Made by a program: the position numbers and the translations under genes
Shown here: piece by piece, positions 7,836-17,741 of the stretch
How the letters are laid out: each line of letters opens with the position of its first letter
Position numbering within the stretch: position 1 is the stretch's first letter
DNA from: Lacimicrobium alkaliphilum
Lineage (GTDB): Bacteria > Pseudomonadota > Gammaproteobacteria > Enterobacterales > Alteromonadaceae
Length of the DNA stretch: 64,000 bases
Direction: 5' to 3'
NCBI RefSeq assembly: GCF_001466725.1
Contig: NZ_CP013650.1
Span: 1,178,001 to 1,242,000 of the forward strand
The notes under the pieces: generated by a model
Seen by the model: the letters and a program-made list of their open reading frames with translations, nothing else
Databases searched by the model: none
Told to the model about the DNA's origin: nothing

Positions 7836-10471
7836 GTTTCACTCTGTGTTTGTTGATTCAAAATGGACATTAGTTGCTTTTTCAGTGTGACCTGTTGTTC
7901 ATTGGTCAGGGCTTCGCCCTGACTGTTGGTGAGAATAAACAAGTCCTCCGCCCGCTCACCTATGGTGGTGATCTTGGCCATATGCAGAGACAAGTCGCAG
8001 ATCACAAATTGTTGCGAGATGGTGGCCAGCAGCCCCGGTGCATCAAGCGCTTCCAGCTCAAGCAGCGTCATATTGGCCTGATTGGTAAAAAAGCGCATTT
8101 TCACCGGAACATTGAGTTGTTTCATCCGTCTGGGCATCTTTCGGTTGTTCTGGTGGGCACTGCCCGGTCGTTCCAGTTGGGCAAGAATGGCATCTTTGAG
8201 GCTCTGACGACGGGAGCCAGAGGTGATGCGGCTGCCATCATCCTCAAGAATTACAAAGCTGTCGAACACGTAGCCATCCTGTGTGCTCATAATCTGTGCG
8301 TCATGGATTGAACAGTTACGGCTGTCCAGTACCGAGGCAATCTGTGCAAACAGGCTGGCCCGGTCGCGACCATAAAGAATAAGCTCGGTACCGGCCTTTG
8401 AGGTATCATCGCTGACTTCAACAATGACCTGATTCTCTGCCAGGCTTTCATTGCCGAGGATGACACTGGCATGCCAGACCAGCTGGCTGGGCTTAAACCG
8501 CACAAAATAGTCCCAGTCCAGGCGATCCCAGAACTGTTGTACCTGATGGTCGTCTTTGCCCATAGAGGCCAACAGGTTAAGGGCTTCCTGCTGGTGTTCT
8601 TCCACTTTGGCTTTAAGATCAATCTGACATTCCAGGCCGCTTTCAAGGGCCTTTTTGGTCATCAGATACAGCTCTCTTAACAACGACGCTTTCCAGTCAT
8701 TCCAGAGGTTATCATTGGTGGCGCGGATATCTGCCAGAGTCAGCGCGTACAGATGCTCCAGATAATTGACATTACGTATCTTGCCGGCAAATTCATTAAT
8801 GACATCAGGATCATAGATATCCCGGCGCTGCGCGGTAACGGACATCAGCAGATGATTCTCTACCAGCCATACCACCAGTTCCTTGTCTTTTTTGCCAACG
8901 CCATGAGTGTCGCAAAAAGCACGCAGATCTTCTGCGCCGAGCTTGGAATGGTCACCACCGCGACCTTTGCCAATATCATGGAAAATGGCGGCGATATACA
9001 ACAACTCAGGCTTGTCCAGATTCTGGAAGATCCTGTGGCAACGGGGGAAGTCCCTGGCGCCTTCACTCTGACTGTAATGATAGATATGTTTGATTAATCT
9101 GTGGGTGTGTTCATCTACCGTGTAGGCATGGAAGAGATCAAACTGCATCATGCCCACAATCTGGTTCCACTCGGGCAGATAGGCCTGCATGATGCCGTGC
9201 TTGTGGGCCACTTCCCAGGCAAAGGAGAAGAAATTCGGGTGTTTGAGCAGTCGCATAAAGAGTTCACGGCAACCAGGGCGTTCACATAAAAACGCCGAAC
9301 GGAAATTACGCCGGGCGTTACGCAGCAGTCTGAGTGTGGCCGAATGTAACCCCTGTGCCTGAGGTGTATCTGAAAGCAGTACTAAAAAACTCAGCAGCTT
9401 TTCCGGGGTGTCAAATACCTGGTCATGGCGGGCCTGTAACAAGCCATCGGCAAGGGCAAAATCCTGATTAATCGGCTCAAACCGGCGCACTTTTGCTGCC
9501 AGTATATCCTGGCGAAAATGCTGCAACAGCATCTCATTGAGCTCTGAAATCCGGCGCACCGTGCGAAAGAACGCTTTCATCATGGTTTCTACCGAGGCTT
9601 TGCCCTCATCACCATATCCCAGGCGTTTCGCCACCTCGGGCTGAAAATCAAACAACAGACGGTTCTCGCTGCGCCCGGCTTCCAGGTGCAGGGCAAAGCG
9701 AATGCGCCATAAATGATTACGACACTCGATCAGCTCTTCAAATTCTCTGGCAGTAAAGTAATTGTGCTCCACCAGTTCCTGACCTTTGAGCACCTTAAAA
9801 TGTTTTTTAGCCACCCAGCCAATGGTCTGAATATCCCGCAGACAGCCGGGGTTCTCTTTGACATTAGGCTCGAGGTTATAGGCGGTGCCGTTAAACTTGG
9901 CGTGGCGTTGACGTTGTTCATCGTATTTGGCTAGAAAGAAATCTTTACTGCTCCAGAACCCTTTGCCCTGAACTTTTTGCTGCAAGCGATTAAAAGTCTC
10001 TTTGCTGCCACTGAGCAGGCGCGCTTCGATAAGATTAGTCGCGATGCTGACATCGTCTTTTGCCAGCTTGATTGTCTGTGACAGGGTTCTGACAGAATGG
10101 CCCACATCCAGACCAATATCCCACAGCAGCGTCACGAAACGACCAAGCTTTTCATTGATCTCTTCGCTGGGCTTTTTGTGATTCAGCAGCAGCAAATCAA
10201 TATCTGAATAGGGTTGCAATTGCCCGCGGCCGTAGCCGCCAACGGCCACCAGCGCCAGTTCAGGATAGCTGTGTAATTCCAGTAGCTGCCAGATATGGCG
10301 CAACAGCGCATCCACAAAGGTTGCCCGGCCGCGCACCAGATTATCCACCTCTGTAAGTGAGGCATTGTCTTCCAGCCATTGATGGTTATTTTCGATACAG
10401 GCCTTGAACGCAGCGATATTATCCACCGTGCTGATGCGTTTTATCTGGCCGAGCAGGCTCTGCAGCGACAA
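7823..10471 (-). CDS. glnD: Bifunctional uridylyltransferase/uridylyl-removing enzyme (PII)
   Basis: GlnD uridylylates PII proteins when glutamine is low and de-uridylylates them when it is high. The domain order is canonical: nucleotidyltransferase ([19 protein letters not shown]), PII-type linker, HD hydrolase ([15 protein letters not shown]) and two C-terminal ACT domains that sense glutamine. The Shine-Dalgarno TAAGGAG overlaps the map stop codon and touches a TTG at 10477, so the better start is the TTG at 10471, six bases further on, giving 882 residues. Confidence 0.95.
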   Translation of the reverse strand: MSLQSLLGQIKRISTVDNIAAFKACIENNHQWLEDNASLTEVDNLVRGRATFVDALLRHIWQLLELHSYPELALVAVGGYGRGQLQPYSDIDLLLLNHKKPSEEINEKLGRFVTLLWDIGLDVGHSVRTLSQTIKLAKDDVSIATNLIEARLLSGSKETFNRLQQKVQGKGFWSSKDFFLAKYDEQRQRHAKFNGTAYNLEPNVKENPGCLRDIQTIGWVAKKHFKVLKGQELVEHNYFTAREFEELIECRNHLWRIRFALHLEAGRSENRLLFDFQPEVAKRLGYGDEGKASVETMMKAFFRTVRRISELNEMLLQHFRQDILAAKVRRFEPINQDFALADGLLQARHDQVFDTPEKLLSFLVLLSDTPQAQGLHSATLRLLRNARRNFRSAFLCERPGCRELFMRLLKHPNFFSFAWEVAHKHGIMQAYLPEWNQIVGMMQFDLFHAYTVDEHTHRLIKHIYHYSQSEGARDFPRCHRIFQNLDKPELLYIAAIFHDIGKGRGGDHSKLGAEDLRAFCDTHGVGKKDKELVVWLVENHLLMSVTAQRRDIYDPDVINEFAGKIRNVNYLEHLYALTLADIRATNDNLWNDWKASLLRELYLMTKKALESGLECQIDLKAKVEEHQQEALNLLASMGKDDHQVQQFWDRLDWDYFVRFKPSQLVWHASVILGNESLAENQVIVEVSDDTSKAGTELILYGRDRASLFAQIASVLDSRNCSIHDAQIMSTQDGYVFDSFVILEDDGSRITSGSRRQSLKDAILAQLERPGSAHQNNRKMPRRMKQLNVPVKMRFFTNQANMTLLELEALDAPGLLATISQQFVICDLSLHMAKITTIGERAEDLFILTNSQGEALTNEQQVTLKKQLMSILNQQTQSETCQN

Positions 10472-10481
10472 GGGCAACTCC

Positions 10482-11267
10482 TTAGTGGTTGATTACCCGC
10501 GCAATTGTTTCATCACTGCGCAGGGTCAGAATTTCACAACCCGTGGCGGTAACCAGCAGGGTATGCTCCCACTGGGCACTGAGACTGCGATCTTTAGTGA
10601 CCACTGTCCAGCCGTCTTTGAGTAGCTTGGAATGACGCTTACCGGCATTGATCATAGGCTCAATGGTCAGGCACATGCCTTCCTGCAACACCTCACCGGT
10701 ACCGGGTTTGCCATAGTGCAGCACCTGAGGATCTTCATGGAATTCGGCGCCAATGCCGTGACCACAATACTCTCTTACCACTGAGTAGTGATGCTGCTCA
10801 GCATGTTGGGCAATCGCATGGCCGATATCACCAAGCTGTACACCCGGGCGTACCAGTTCAATACCTTTATACATACATTCCTGGGTGACTCTGATCAGAC
10901 GCTCCGCAAGAATACTGGGCTGACCTACCACAAACATCTTAGAGGTATCACCGTGATAACCATCTTTGATCACTGTGACATCAATATTGATGATATCCCC
11001 GTCCTTGAGTTTCTTATCTGAGGGGATACCATGACAGATCACGTGGTTGACAGAGGTACAAATGGATTTGGGAAATCCATGGTAATTCAGCGGTGCCGGA
11101 ATAGCACCCTGCTGATTGACAATGTAGTCATGGCAGCGCTGGTTAAGTTCATCGGTGGTGACCCCTTTTTGTACATAGGGACCGATCATCTCCAGTACTT
11201 GTGATGCCAGCTTTCCGGCGATGCGCATCTTGTCTATTTCGTCTTTTGTTTTGATAATGGCGGTCAA
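10482..11267 (-). CDS. map: Type I methionine aminopeptidase
   Basis: Map removes the initiator methionine from nascent proteins. The 261-residue protein shows the five metal ligands of the pita-bread fold: Asp near 96 and 107 (DGDIINIDVTVIKDGYHGDTSKMF), the His in GHGIGAEFHEDP, the Glu in CLTIEPMI and the Glu in WEHTLLV. The start is TTG (TTG ACC GCC). It is divergent from rpsB and followed 10 bp later by the preferred glnD start. Confidence 0.95.
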   Translation of the reverse strand: MTAIIKTKDEIDKMRIAGKLASQVLEMIGPYVQKGVTTDELNQRCHDYIVNQQGAIPAPLNYHGFPKSICTSVNHVICHGIPSDKKLKDGDIINIDVTVIKDGYHGDTSKMFVVGQPSILAERLIRVTQECMYKGIELVRPGVQLGDIGHAIAQHAEQHHYSVVREYCGHGIGAEFHEDPQVLHYGKPGTGEVLQEGMCLTIEPMINAGKRHSKLLKDGWTVVTKDRSLSAQWEHTLLVTATGCEILTLRSDETIARVINH

Positions 11268-11377
11268 TGTTTTTCCACTTTCCTGATTCCAACATTCAGA
11301 GGCGCATTCTAGCCTCTGCGCCGCCGTCTGTATAGGCAGGGAGACAGCATTGAGGCTAACTTCGACATAACAATCAG

Positions 11378-11407
11378 TTGTATCTTATAGCCTGACTATG
11401 GTATAAA
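11378..11407 (+). promoter_or_regulatory. rpsB-tsf promoter
   Basis: TTGTAT (11378-11383) and TATAAA (11402-11407) are 18 bp apart and followed by a GC-rich discriminator (GCCGCCCGC), as in growth-rate controlled ribosomal promoters. The leader to rpsB would be about 160 nt, long enough for the known S2-dependent autoregulatory leader of rpsB, but I did not identify that structure. The remainder of 11268-11574 shows no gene. Confidence 0.6.
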
Positions 11408-11574
11408 GCCGCCCGCAAATTAAGCCTGTTCCAACAGAGCCGGTGTAATTTGCATTAACATTATTTAATCACACACATATATCGACACAGTTTTCGGGGT
11501 GTCTGGGAGTGCTTCAGGTACTGTTCAGATCGAGAACTGGGATATATGGAGGCCTAACCCCATAAGGAAAAATT

Positions 11575-12303
11575 ATGGCAAACGTATCTATGCGCGACAT
11601 GCTGCAAGCCGGCGTGCACTTCGGTCACCAGACCCGTTACTGGAATCCGAAAATGAAACCTTACATTTTCGGCGCCCGTAATAAAGTACATATCATCAAT
11701 CTTGAAAAAACGGTTCCATTGTTCAATTCCGCACTGAACTACCTGTCCGGCGTATCTGCCAAAAAAGGTAAAGTGCTGTTTGTCGGTACCAAACGTGCTG
11801 CCAGCGATGCAGTTAAAGATGCCGCGATCCGTTGCGATCAGTTCTACGTGAACAAGCGCTGGCTCGGCGGTATGCTGACCAACTGGAAAACCGTTCGCCA
11901 GTCCATCAAGCGTCTGAAAGATCTTGAGCAACAGGCTCAGGACGGCACTTTTGAAAAGCTGACCAAAAAAGAAGCCCTGATGCTGACCCGCGAAATGAAT
12001 AAGCTGGAGTCCAGTCTCGGTGGTATCAAGAACATGGGCGGTCTGCCTGATTGTTTGTTTGTTATTGACGCGGTACATGAGCACATTGCTATTACCGAAG
12101 CCAGAAACCTGGGTATCCCGGTTGTTTCCGTAGTGGATACTAACTCAGATCCTGACGGTGTGGATTATGTTATCCCTGGTAACGACGATGCCATTCGTGC
12201 CGTTCAGCTTTACCTGAACGCCGCCGCCGATGCCATCGGTGAAGGCCGTGAACAGAACCTGGAAGCCCAGGCTGAACACGACGATTTCGTCGAAACTGAA
12301 TAA
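11575..12303 (+). CDS. rpsB: 30S ribosomal protein S2
   Basis: The 242-residue product is S2 (E. coli 241 residues): start [36 protein letters not shown], then [24 protein letters not shown] and [27 protein letters not shown]. It belongs to the small ribosomal subunit and recruits S1. The Shine-Dalgarno is AAGGAAAA. It is followed by tsf through an attenuator-like hairpin, the classical rpsB-tsf arrangement. Confidence 0.98.
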   Translation: MANVSMRDMLQAGVHFGHQTRYWNPKMKPYIFGARNKVHIINLEKTVPLFNSALNYLSGVSAKKGKVLFVGTKRAASDAVKDAAIRCDQFYVNKRWLGGMLTNWKTVRQSIKRLKDLEQQAQDGTFEKLTKKEALMLTREMNKLESSLGGIKNMGGLPDCLFVIDAVHEHIAITEARNLGIPVVSVVDTNSDPDGVDYVIPGNDDAIRAVQLYLNAAADAIGEGREQNLEAQAEHDDFVETE

Positions 12304-12316
12304 GCGTCATGCAGTT

Positions 12317-12350
12317 GTCACAGCGGCCTGAAACACTGAGCCGCTGTGAC
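12317..12350 (+). terminator. rpsB-tsf intergenic attenuator hairpin
   Basis: GTCACAGCGGC and GCCGCTGTGAC form a perfect 11 bp stem around a 12-nt loop. No T-run follows, so it probably acts as partial terminator or RNA-processing barrier, adjusting the S2:EF-Ts ratio as known for other rpsB-tsf operons. Confidence 0.55.
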
Positions 12351-12409
12351 ACTGTGTCTCACAAGGGTTCCCTTGTGGTCCAACGAACAACTCTACAGAG
12401 GAAAGAGAA

Positions 12410-13282
12410 ATGGCAGTAACTGCAGCTCTAGTAAAAGAACTTCGTGAACGTACCGGTGCCGGTATGCTGGATTGTAAAAAGGCGCTGGAAGAAACCAATG
12501 GCGATGTTGAGCAGGCCATTGAAAATATGCGTAAATCCGGTCAGGCCAAAGCCGCCAAGAAAGCCGGTCGTATCGCCGCAGAGGGTGTGATCCTGACTAA
12601 AGTCGAGGGTAACCATGCGGTGATGGTTGAACTGAATTGTGAAACCGACTTTGTTGCCCGTGATGAAAGCTTCCTGGCCTTTGGTGATAAGATTGTTGAC
12701 CTGGCCCTGGCTAACAGACTGAACGACGCAGAAGCGCTGAACAATCTGGAACTGGACGGTATCAAAGTTTCTGAAGCCCGTGAAAACCTGGTTGCAAAAA
12801 TCGGTGAGAACATTACTGTTCGCCGTGTGGTCAGCATCGAAGGTGATAACCTGGGTGCCTATGTGCATGGTGGCCGTATCGGCGTATTAACCATCCTTGA
12901 AGGCGGTGATAGCGAGCTGGCTAAAGATGTGGCCATGCACGTTGCTGCGTCTAATCCGCAGTTTGTTAAGCCTGAACAGGTTCCGGCTGATGTGGTGGAA
13001 AAAGAAAAAGCCATTCAGATCGATATCGCCATGCAAAGCGGTAAGCCTGCAGAAATTGCTGAGAAGATGGTTGCTGGTCGTATGAGCAAGTTTACCGGTG
13101 AAATCAGCCTTACCGGCCAGCCGTTCGTCAAAGATCCTTCTCAGAGTGTTGGTGCCTTGCTTAAAGCCAGCAATGCTGATGTGGTCAACTTCGTACGTTT
13201 CGAAGTGGGTGAAGGTATTGAGAAGAAATCTGAAGACTTCGCCGCCGAAGTACAGGCACAAATGGCCGCAGCCAAGAAATAA
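12410..13282 (+). CDS. tsf: Elongation factor Ts
   Basis: EF-Ts is the guanine nucleotide exchange factor of EF-Tu. The 290-residue protein has the UBA-like N-terminal domain with [22 protein letters not shown] and the core with the TDFVAR motif ([13 protein letters not shown]), then the dimerisation part containing HVAASNPQ. The ribosome site AGAGGAAAGAGAA precedes ATG. Length and signatures are canonical. Confidence 0.98.
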   Translation: MAVTAALVKELRERTGAGMLDCKKALEETNGDVEQAIENMRKSGQAKAAKKAGRIAAEGVILTKVEGNHAVMVELNCETDFVARDESFLAFGDKIVDLALANRLNDAEALNNLELDGIKVSEARENLVAKIGENITVRRVVSIEGDNLGAYVHGGRIGVLTILEGGDSELAKDVAMHVAASNPQFVKPEQVPADVVEKEKAIQIDIAMQSGKPAEIAEKMVAGRMSKFTGEISLTGQPFVKDPSQSVGALLKASNADVVNFVRFEVGEGIEKKSEDFAAEVQAQMAAAKK

Positions 13283-13350
13283 ACTGGCCTGCGACTTTTG
13301 CCCGGTGGCAATGTCATAGATACCCAAGTCACTCGCAATGTGAGGTTTCT

Positions 13351-13360
13351 TGGGTATAAT
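13351..13360 (+). promoter_or_regulatory. Possible extended -10 promoter upstream of pyrH
   Basis: TGGGTATAAT at 13351-13360 reads as an extended -10 element (TG plus TATAAT). It is embedded in an inverted repeat (ATACCCAAG...CTTGGGTAT). A terminator-like hairpin follows at once, so this may be the core of an attenuated promoter for pyrH-frr. The -35 is poor. The rest of 13283-13568 contains no convincing gene. Confidence 0.4.
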
Positions 13361-13363
13361 ACG

Positions 13364-13389
13364 AGCACCTCTTTAAGGGGTGCTTTTTT
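13364..13389 (+). terminator. Terminator after tsf
   Basis: AGCACC, a short loop, GGTGCT and a run of six T residues form an intrinsic terminator. It closes the rpsB-tsf unit, or attenuates transcripts starting at the adjacent -10-like element before pyrH. Confidence 0.7.
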
Positions 13390-13568
13390 ATGTCCAGGGA
13401 CGGACGGTATGCCGGAGTCGCAGGGAGCACCTCTTCGGCGATGTTTGCTCTGGCGACATCCTTAGATACCGGTGGTAACCTGAACTGGAATGCAATCAGA
13501 GTGCGCCGGTGTTGTCAGGTTGAAAAATGGCGTTGGTTCACCGCAATTTATACAGGAACAACTGATCA

Positions 13569-14309
13569 ATGAGTATTAATCCCAAATCCGCCTACAGACG
13601 CATATTACTCAAACTCAGTGGTGAGGCCCTGATGGGGCAGGAAGGTTTTGGTATCGATCCTAAAGTGTTGGATCGCATGGCTCAGGAAATTAAAGAGCTG
13701 GTAGAGTTGGGTGTGCAGGTCGGCCTGGTTATCGGAGGTGGCAATTTATTTCGCGGTGAAGGTCTGGCTAAAGCCGGTATGAACAGGGTTGTCGGAGACC
13801 ACATGGGTATGCTGGCTACGGTGATGAACGGTCTGGCCATGCGTGATGCCCTGCACCGGGCTTTTGTTAATGCCCGTCTGATGTCCGCTATTCCCTTAAA
13901 CGGAGTCTGTGATGCCTATAACTGGGCCGAGGCTATCAGTCTGTTAAAGTCAGGCCGGGTGGTCATCTTTGCTGCCGGCACAGGCAATCCCTTTTTCACG
14001 ACAGATTCGGCAGCTTGCTTACGAGGTATCGAAATTGAAGCCGATGCGGTGCTTAAAGCGACCAAGGTCGATGGCGTTTTCGACTCGGATCCGGCCAAGA
14101 ACCCGGATGCGGTAATGTATCAGCAACTCACCTATCAGGAAGTGCTGGAAAAAGAACTCAAAGTCATGGACCTGGCCGCCTTTACCCTGGCGCGGGATCA
14201 TAATTTACCTATCAGGGTGTTTAACATGAACAAACCCGGTTGCCTCAAAGATGTGGTGATGGGCGAAGATGTCGGCACCTTGATCGATCATCAGAAGAAT
14301 CTGGCTTAG
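13569..14309 (+). CDS. pyrH: UMP kinase
   Basis: PyrH phosphorylates UMP to UDP in pyrimidine nucleotide synthesis. The 246-residue amino-acid-kinase-fold protein has the N-terminal [13 protein letters not shown] motif, [10 protein letters not shown], the [13 protein letters not shown] loop and [20 protein letters not shown]. coli PyrH is 241 residues. It is 23 bp before frr, in the conserved pyrH-frr order. Confidence 0.97.
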   Translation: MSINPKSAYRRILLKLSGEALMGQEGFGIDPKVLDRMAQEIKELVELGVQVGLVIGGGNLFRGEGLAKAGMNRVVGDHMGMLATVMNGLAMRDALHRAFVNARLMSAIPLNGVCDAYNWAEAISLLKSGRVVIFAAGTGNPFFTTDSAACLRGIEIEADAVLKATKVDGVFDSDPAKNPDAVMYQQLTYQEVLEKELKVMDLAAFTLARDHNLPIRVFNMNKPGCLKDVVMGEDVGTLIDHQKNLA

Positions 14310-14332
14310 AAAAGTAAAACAGGATTACAACA

Positions 14333-14890
14333 ATGCTAAATGAAATTAATAAAGACGCCCAAGAGCGTATGAATAAATGTATCAGTGCCCTGAAGAGTCA
14401 ACTGGGTAAAATTCGTACCGGCCGTGCTCACCCCAGTCTGCTCGACTCTATCACGGTGTCTTACTACGGCGCTGATACACCACTGAATCAGGTGGCGAAT
14501 GTGGTGGCCGAAGATGCCCGTACGCTGGCCCTGACCGTATTTGACAAGAGTGCCACACAAGCTGTGGAGAAGGCCATTATGCAATCAGACCTTGGCCTCA
14601 ATCCCATGAGTGCCGGTACCGTGATTCGTATTCCCATGCCAGCACTGACAGAAGAACGTCGTAAGGATTTTATCAAGGTTGTGCGGGCCGAAGCCGAGCA
14701 AAGCCGTGTTGCCATTCGTAATATCCGTCGTGATGCCAACAGTGATATCAAAGAATTGGTAAAAGAAAAAGAAATTGGCGAAGATGAGGGTCACAGCGCC
14801 GAGGAAGGGATCCAGAAACTGACCGACGAGTTCGTAGGTAAAATCGATCAGTTGTTGGCCGACAAGGAAAAAGAGCTGATGGAAATCTGA
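14333..14890 (+). CDS. frr: Ribosome recycling factor
   Basis: RRF splits post-termination ribosomes together with EF-G. The 185-residue length is exactly family-typical. Signatures include [18 protein letters not shown], the hinge region near [25 protein letters not shown] and the C-terminal [28 protein letters not shown]. Confidence 0.98.
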   Translation: MLNEINKDAQERMNKCISALKSQLGKIRTGRAHPSLLDSITVSYYGADTPLNQVANVVAEDARTLALTVFDKSATQAVEKAIMQSDLGLNPMSAGTVIRIPMPALTEERRKDFIKVVRAEAEQSRVAIRNIRRDANSDIKELVKEKEIGEDEGHSAEEGIQKLTDEFVGKIDQLLADKEKELMEI

Positions 14891-14915
14891 GCGGCGCTCG
14901 GTTCAAAGGATTTTC

Positions 14916-15644
14916 ATGACAGCCAATTCTGCGATACCCAGACATGTTGCCATCATTATGGATGGCAACGGGCGCTGGGCCAAACAACGGGGCAAGATCA
15001 GAACCTTCGGGCATAAGGCCGGGGTCGAGTCTGTGCGCAACGCCGTTACTTTTGCCCGAAAGCAGGGTATCGAGGCCCTGACCCTGTTTGCCTTTAGCAG
15101 CGAGAACTGGAATCGCCCGGCAGAGGAAGTCGGGGTGTTGATGGAGTTGTTCAATCTGGTATTGAAAAGTGAAGTCAAGAGGCTGCACAAGAATGATGTC
15201 CGGCTAAAGGTGGTGGGTGATACCAGTCGCTTTGATGGAAAATTGATTGAGCGGATACATGCCGCTGAAGCCCTGACCGCTGATAACCAGTCACTGGTAC
15301 TGAATATTGCCGCCAACTACGGTGGTCGATGGGATATTATCCAGGCGACCAGAGATTGCGCCGAAAAAGTCCGCGACGGGCAACTGGAGATCAGTGATAT
15401 AGATGAAGAACTCTTTTCCCGTCATATCTGTCTGGCTGCTCTGCCACAGCTGGATTTGCTTATCCGCACCGGTGGCGAGAGCAGGGTGAGTAATTTTCTG
15501 CTCTGGCAACTGGCCTATTCTGAGTTGTATTTTACCCCTACTCTGTGGCCTGATTTTGACGAAGAGGCATTCGGTCAGGCGTTATCCGATTTTGCTGCAC
15601 GCCAACGGCGCTTTGGCATGACCTCTGAGCAGGTGGAAGTATGA
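14916..15644 (+). CDS. uppS: Undecaprenyl diphosphate synthase
   Basis: UppS condenses eight isopentenyl units onto farnesyl diphosphate to give the C55 lipid carrier precursor for peptidoglycan and O-antigen. The 242-residue protein has the active-site HVAIIMDGNGRWAK motif (catalytic Asp near residue 16), the FAFSSENW-RP segment and LLIRTGGESRVSNFLLWQLAYSELYFT. Only a short gap separates it from frr and cdsA. Confidence 0.97.
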   Translation: MTANSAIPRHVAIIMDGNGRWAKQRGKIRTFGHKAGVESVRNAVTFARKQGIEALTLFAFSSENWNRPAEEVGVLMELFNLVLKSEVKRLHKNDVRLKVVGDTSRFDGKLIERIHAAEALTADNQSLVLNIAANYGGRWDIIQATRDCAEKVRDGQLEISDIDEELFSRHICLAALPQLDLLIRTGGESRVSNFLLWQLAYSELYFTPTLWPDFDEEAFGQALSDFAARQRRFGMTSEQVEV

Positions 15645-15678
15645 GCCTCAATTCTGTGCGCTACAGGAGTCATCCCGA

Positions 15679-16542
15679 ATGTTAAAGCAACGGGTAATAA
15701 CAGCGCTGGTGCTGGCTCCGCTGGCCCTGATTGCGATTTTGTTTCTGCCTTTACGTGGCTTCGAACTCTGCATTGGTCTGATTGTGGTACTCGGTGCCTG
15801 GGAATGGGCTAACCTGATGGGGCTTAAGAATCGTCCTGCCAAAGCTCTCTATACCTTGCTGGTAGCGGCAATTTGTACCCTGCTGGCTTATCTGGTGCCG
15901 GTAAAGCAGATATGGGTACAGGGGCAACTCACGGAGTTATATCTCTTTATACTGGTGATAGCAGCGCTGTGGTGGGTAGTTGTGCTGCTGATGATACTGG
16001 CCTATCCAAAATACACTGCGTTGTGGCGTAACAGTCGCTCTTTGCGGGGACTTTTCGGTATTCTGACTCTGGTACCCACCTGGGTAGCTATCGTGACACT
16101 GCGCACTCAGCTCTATGATGTTGACACCCTGTATGGCGCGTCACTGATTTTTTATGTGCTGGGCATCGTGTGGGCGGCCGATATTGGTGCCTTTTTTATC
16201 GGCGTTAAATTTGGCCGGCATAAGCTCAGGCCTAATGTATCCCCGGGCAAGACGCTGGAAGGGCTGCTCGGTGGTATTGCCGCGTCTTTTGCGATTATCG
16301 GTTTTGCTGCTCTGCATTATCAGGTTAATGCCAGCATGATCTGGACGCACCTGATCATAGGTGGATTGACTGTAGCCGTATCGGCACTGGGGGACCTTAA
16401 TGAGAGTATGTTCAAACGTTGTGTGGGCTGTAAGGACAGCGGCACGCTGCTGCCGGGCCATGGCGGTATTCTGGATCGTATTGACAGTCTGACCGCAGCC
16501 TTTCCGGTTTTTGCTCTGTGCTATGTGTTGTGGATGACCTGA
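15679..16542 (+). CDS. cdsA: Phosphatidate cytidylyltransferase
   Basis: CdsA makes CDP-diacylglycerol from phosphatidate and CTP at the inner membrane. The 287-residue protein is very hydrophobic with about eight membrane segments and carries the family motif KLRPNVSPGKTLEGLLGG and the signature VGCKDSGTLLPGHGGILDRIDSL. Its stop overlaps the start of dxr by one base. Confidence 0.96.
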   Translation: MLKQRVITALVLAPLALIAILFLPLRGFELCIGLIVVLGAWEWANLMGLKNRPAKALYTLLVAAICTLLAYLVPVKQIWVQGQLTELYLFILVIAALWWVVVLLMILAYPKYTALWRNSRSLRGLFGILTLVPTWVAIVTLRTQLYDVDTLYGASLIFYVLGIVWAADIGAFFIGVKFGRHKLRPNVSPGKTLEGLLGGIAASFAIIGFAALHYQVNASMIWTHLIIGGLTVAVSALGDLNESMFKRCVGCKDSGTLLPGHGGILDRIDSLTAAFPVFALCYVLWMT

Positions 16543-17741
16543 TGCAACGACTTACTCTGCTCGGCTCAACCGGTTCAATCGGCGAAAGTACGCTGGATGT
16601 TATCCGTTTGCATCCCGGACACTATCAGGTTTTTGCCCTGACCGCCCATACGCGCCTGGACAGACTGATGCAGCAGGCCCGCGAGTTTAAACCTCAATAT
16701 CTGGTGGTGGCCGATAAGGCTGATTACCGCCAAGCCTGCGAGCTGGCATCACAATATCAGGTCAGTAGTGAGGTTCTCGCCGGTGCCGAGGCGCTGGCCT
16801 TTGTCAGCGAACACCAGCAAACAGATTCTGTGATGGCGGCCATTGTTGGCGCTGCAGGTTTGTTACCTACCATGGCTGCGGCCAGAGCCGGGAAAAAGGT
16901 ACTGCTGGCGAACAAGGAAGCGTTGGTGATGTCCGGCCAGCTTTTTATGGATGAGGTCAGCAAAGGCAAAGCACAACTGTTGCCTATAGACAGTGAACAT
17001 AATGCCATTTTTCAGTGTTTGCCGACAGATTATGTCTATGGGGATCCGCAGGCAAAAGGCATTGCCAGAATCCTGCTGACAGGCTCGGGTGGTCCGTTTC
17101 TGCACACAGATAACAGCAAACTGGATACGGTGACACCCGCCCAGGCCTGTGCCCACCCTAACTGGAGTATGGGCCAGAAAATTTCAGTCGACTCTGCCAC
17201 CATGATGAACAAAGGCCTGGAGTTTATCGAAGCCTGCTGGCTTTTCGGTCTTAAGCCTGAGCAAATTGAGGTGGTATTGCACCCACAAAGTGTGATCCAT
17301 TCGATGGTGCAATACAATGATGGTTCAGTACTGGCTCAGTTGGGGCACCCGGATATGCGCACTCCCATTGCTCATGCCCTGGCTTATCCTGAGCGGATTG
17401 CATCTGGTGTTGCACCGCTGGATTTCGCGCGGATGGCAGATTTTTCTTTCCGGGCTCCGGATTTCGACAAGTATCCGAACCTGGCGTTAGCGATAGAAAG
17501 TTGTGCCGCTGGTCAATATGCCACCACCGCGCTCAACGCAGCCAATGAAATCGCGGTGAAGGCATTTCTGGATGGTGAACTCCCATTTACAGGTATCGCA
17601 GAGGTAAACCGCAGCGTGTTGGATCGGCTCAAGCCCTGTGAACTTAACAGTATTGATGACATCATAGGCTTTGATAACGAAGTCAGGGTATTGGCCAGTG
17701 AGTGGATTGGTCAGATGTCACAGCGGGCACTGGGGTTGTAA
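16542..17741 (+). CDS. dxr: 1-deoxy-D-xylulose 5-phosphate reductoisomerase
   Basis: Dxr converts DXP to MEP with NADPH, the first committed step of the MEP isoprenoid route that feeds UppS. Starting at the ATG in 16542 gives 399 residues (E. coli 398) and begins MQRLTLLGSTGSIGESTLDV with the NADPH-binding GSTGSIG loop. The metal/substrate segment LPIDSEHNAIFQCLP and NWSMGQKISVDSATMMNKGLE are present. An upstream in-frame start at 16518 lies within cdsA and is less likely. Confidence 0.96.
   Translation: MQRLTLLGSTGSIGESTLDVIRLHPGHYQVFALTAHTRLDRLMQQAREFKPQYLVVADKADYRQACELASQYQVSSEVLAGAEALAFVSEHQQTDSVMAAIVGAAGLLPTMAAARAGKKVLLANKEALVMSGQLFMDEVSKGKAQLLPIDSEHNAIFQCLPTDYVYGDPQAKGIARILLTGSGGPFLHTDNSKLDTVTPAQACAHPNWSMGQKISVDSATMMNKGLEFIEACWLFGLKPEQIEVVLHPQSVIHSMVQYNDGSVLAQLGHPDMRTPIAHALAYPERIASGVAPLDFARMADFSFRAPDFDKYPNLALAIESCAAGQYATTALNAANEIAVKAFLDGELPFTGIAEVNRSVLDRLKPCELNSIDDIIGFDNEVRVLASEWIGQMSQRALGL

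Noticed and set aside
13390..13572. 60-codon frame upstream of pyrH
   Set aside because: The start lies in the terminator's T-run without a Shine-Dalgarno and the product has no protein-like pattern.
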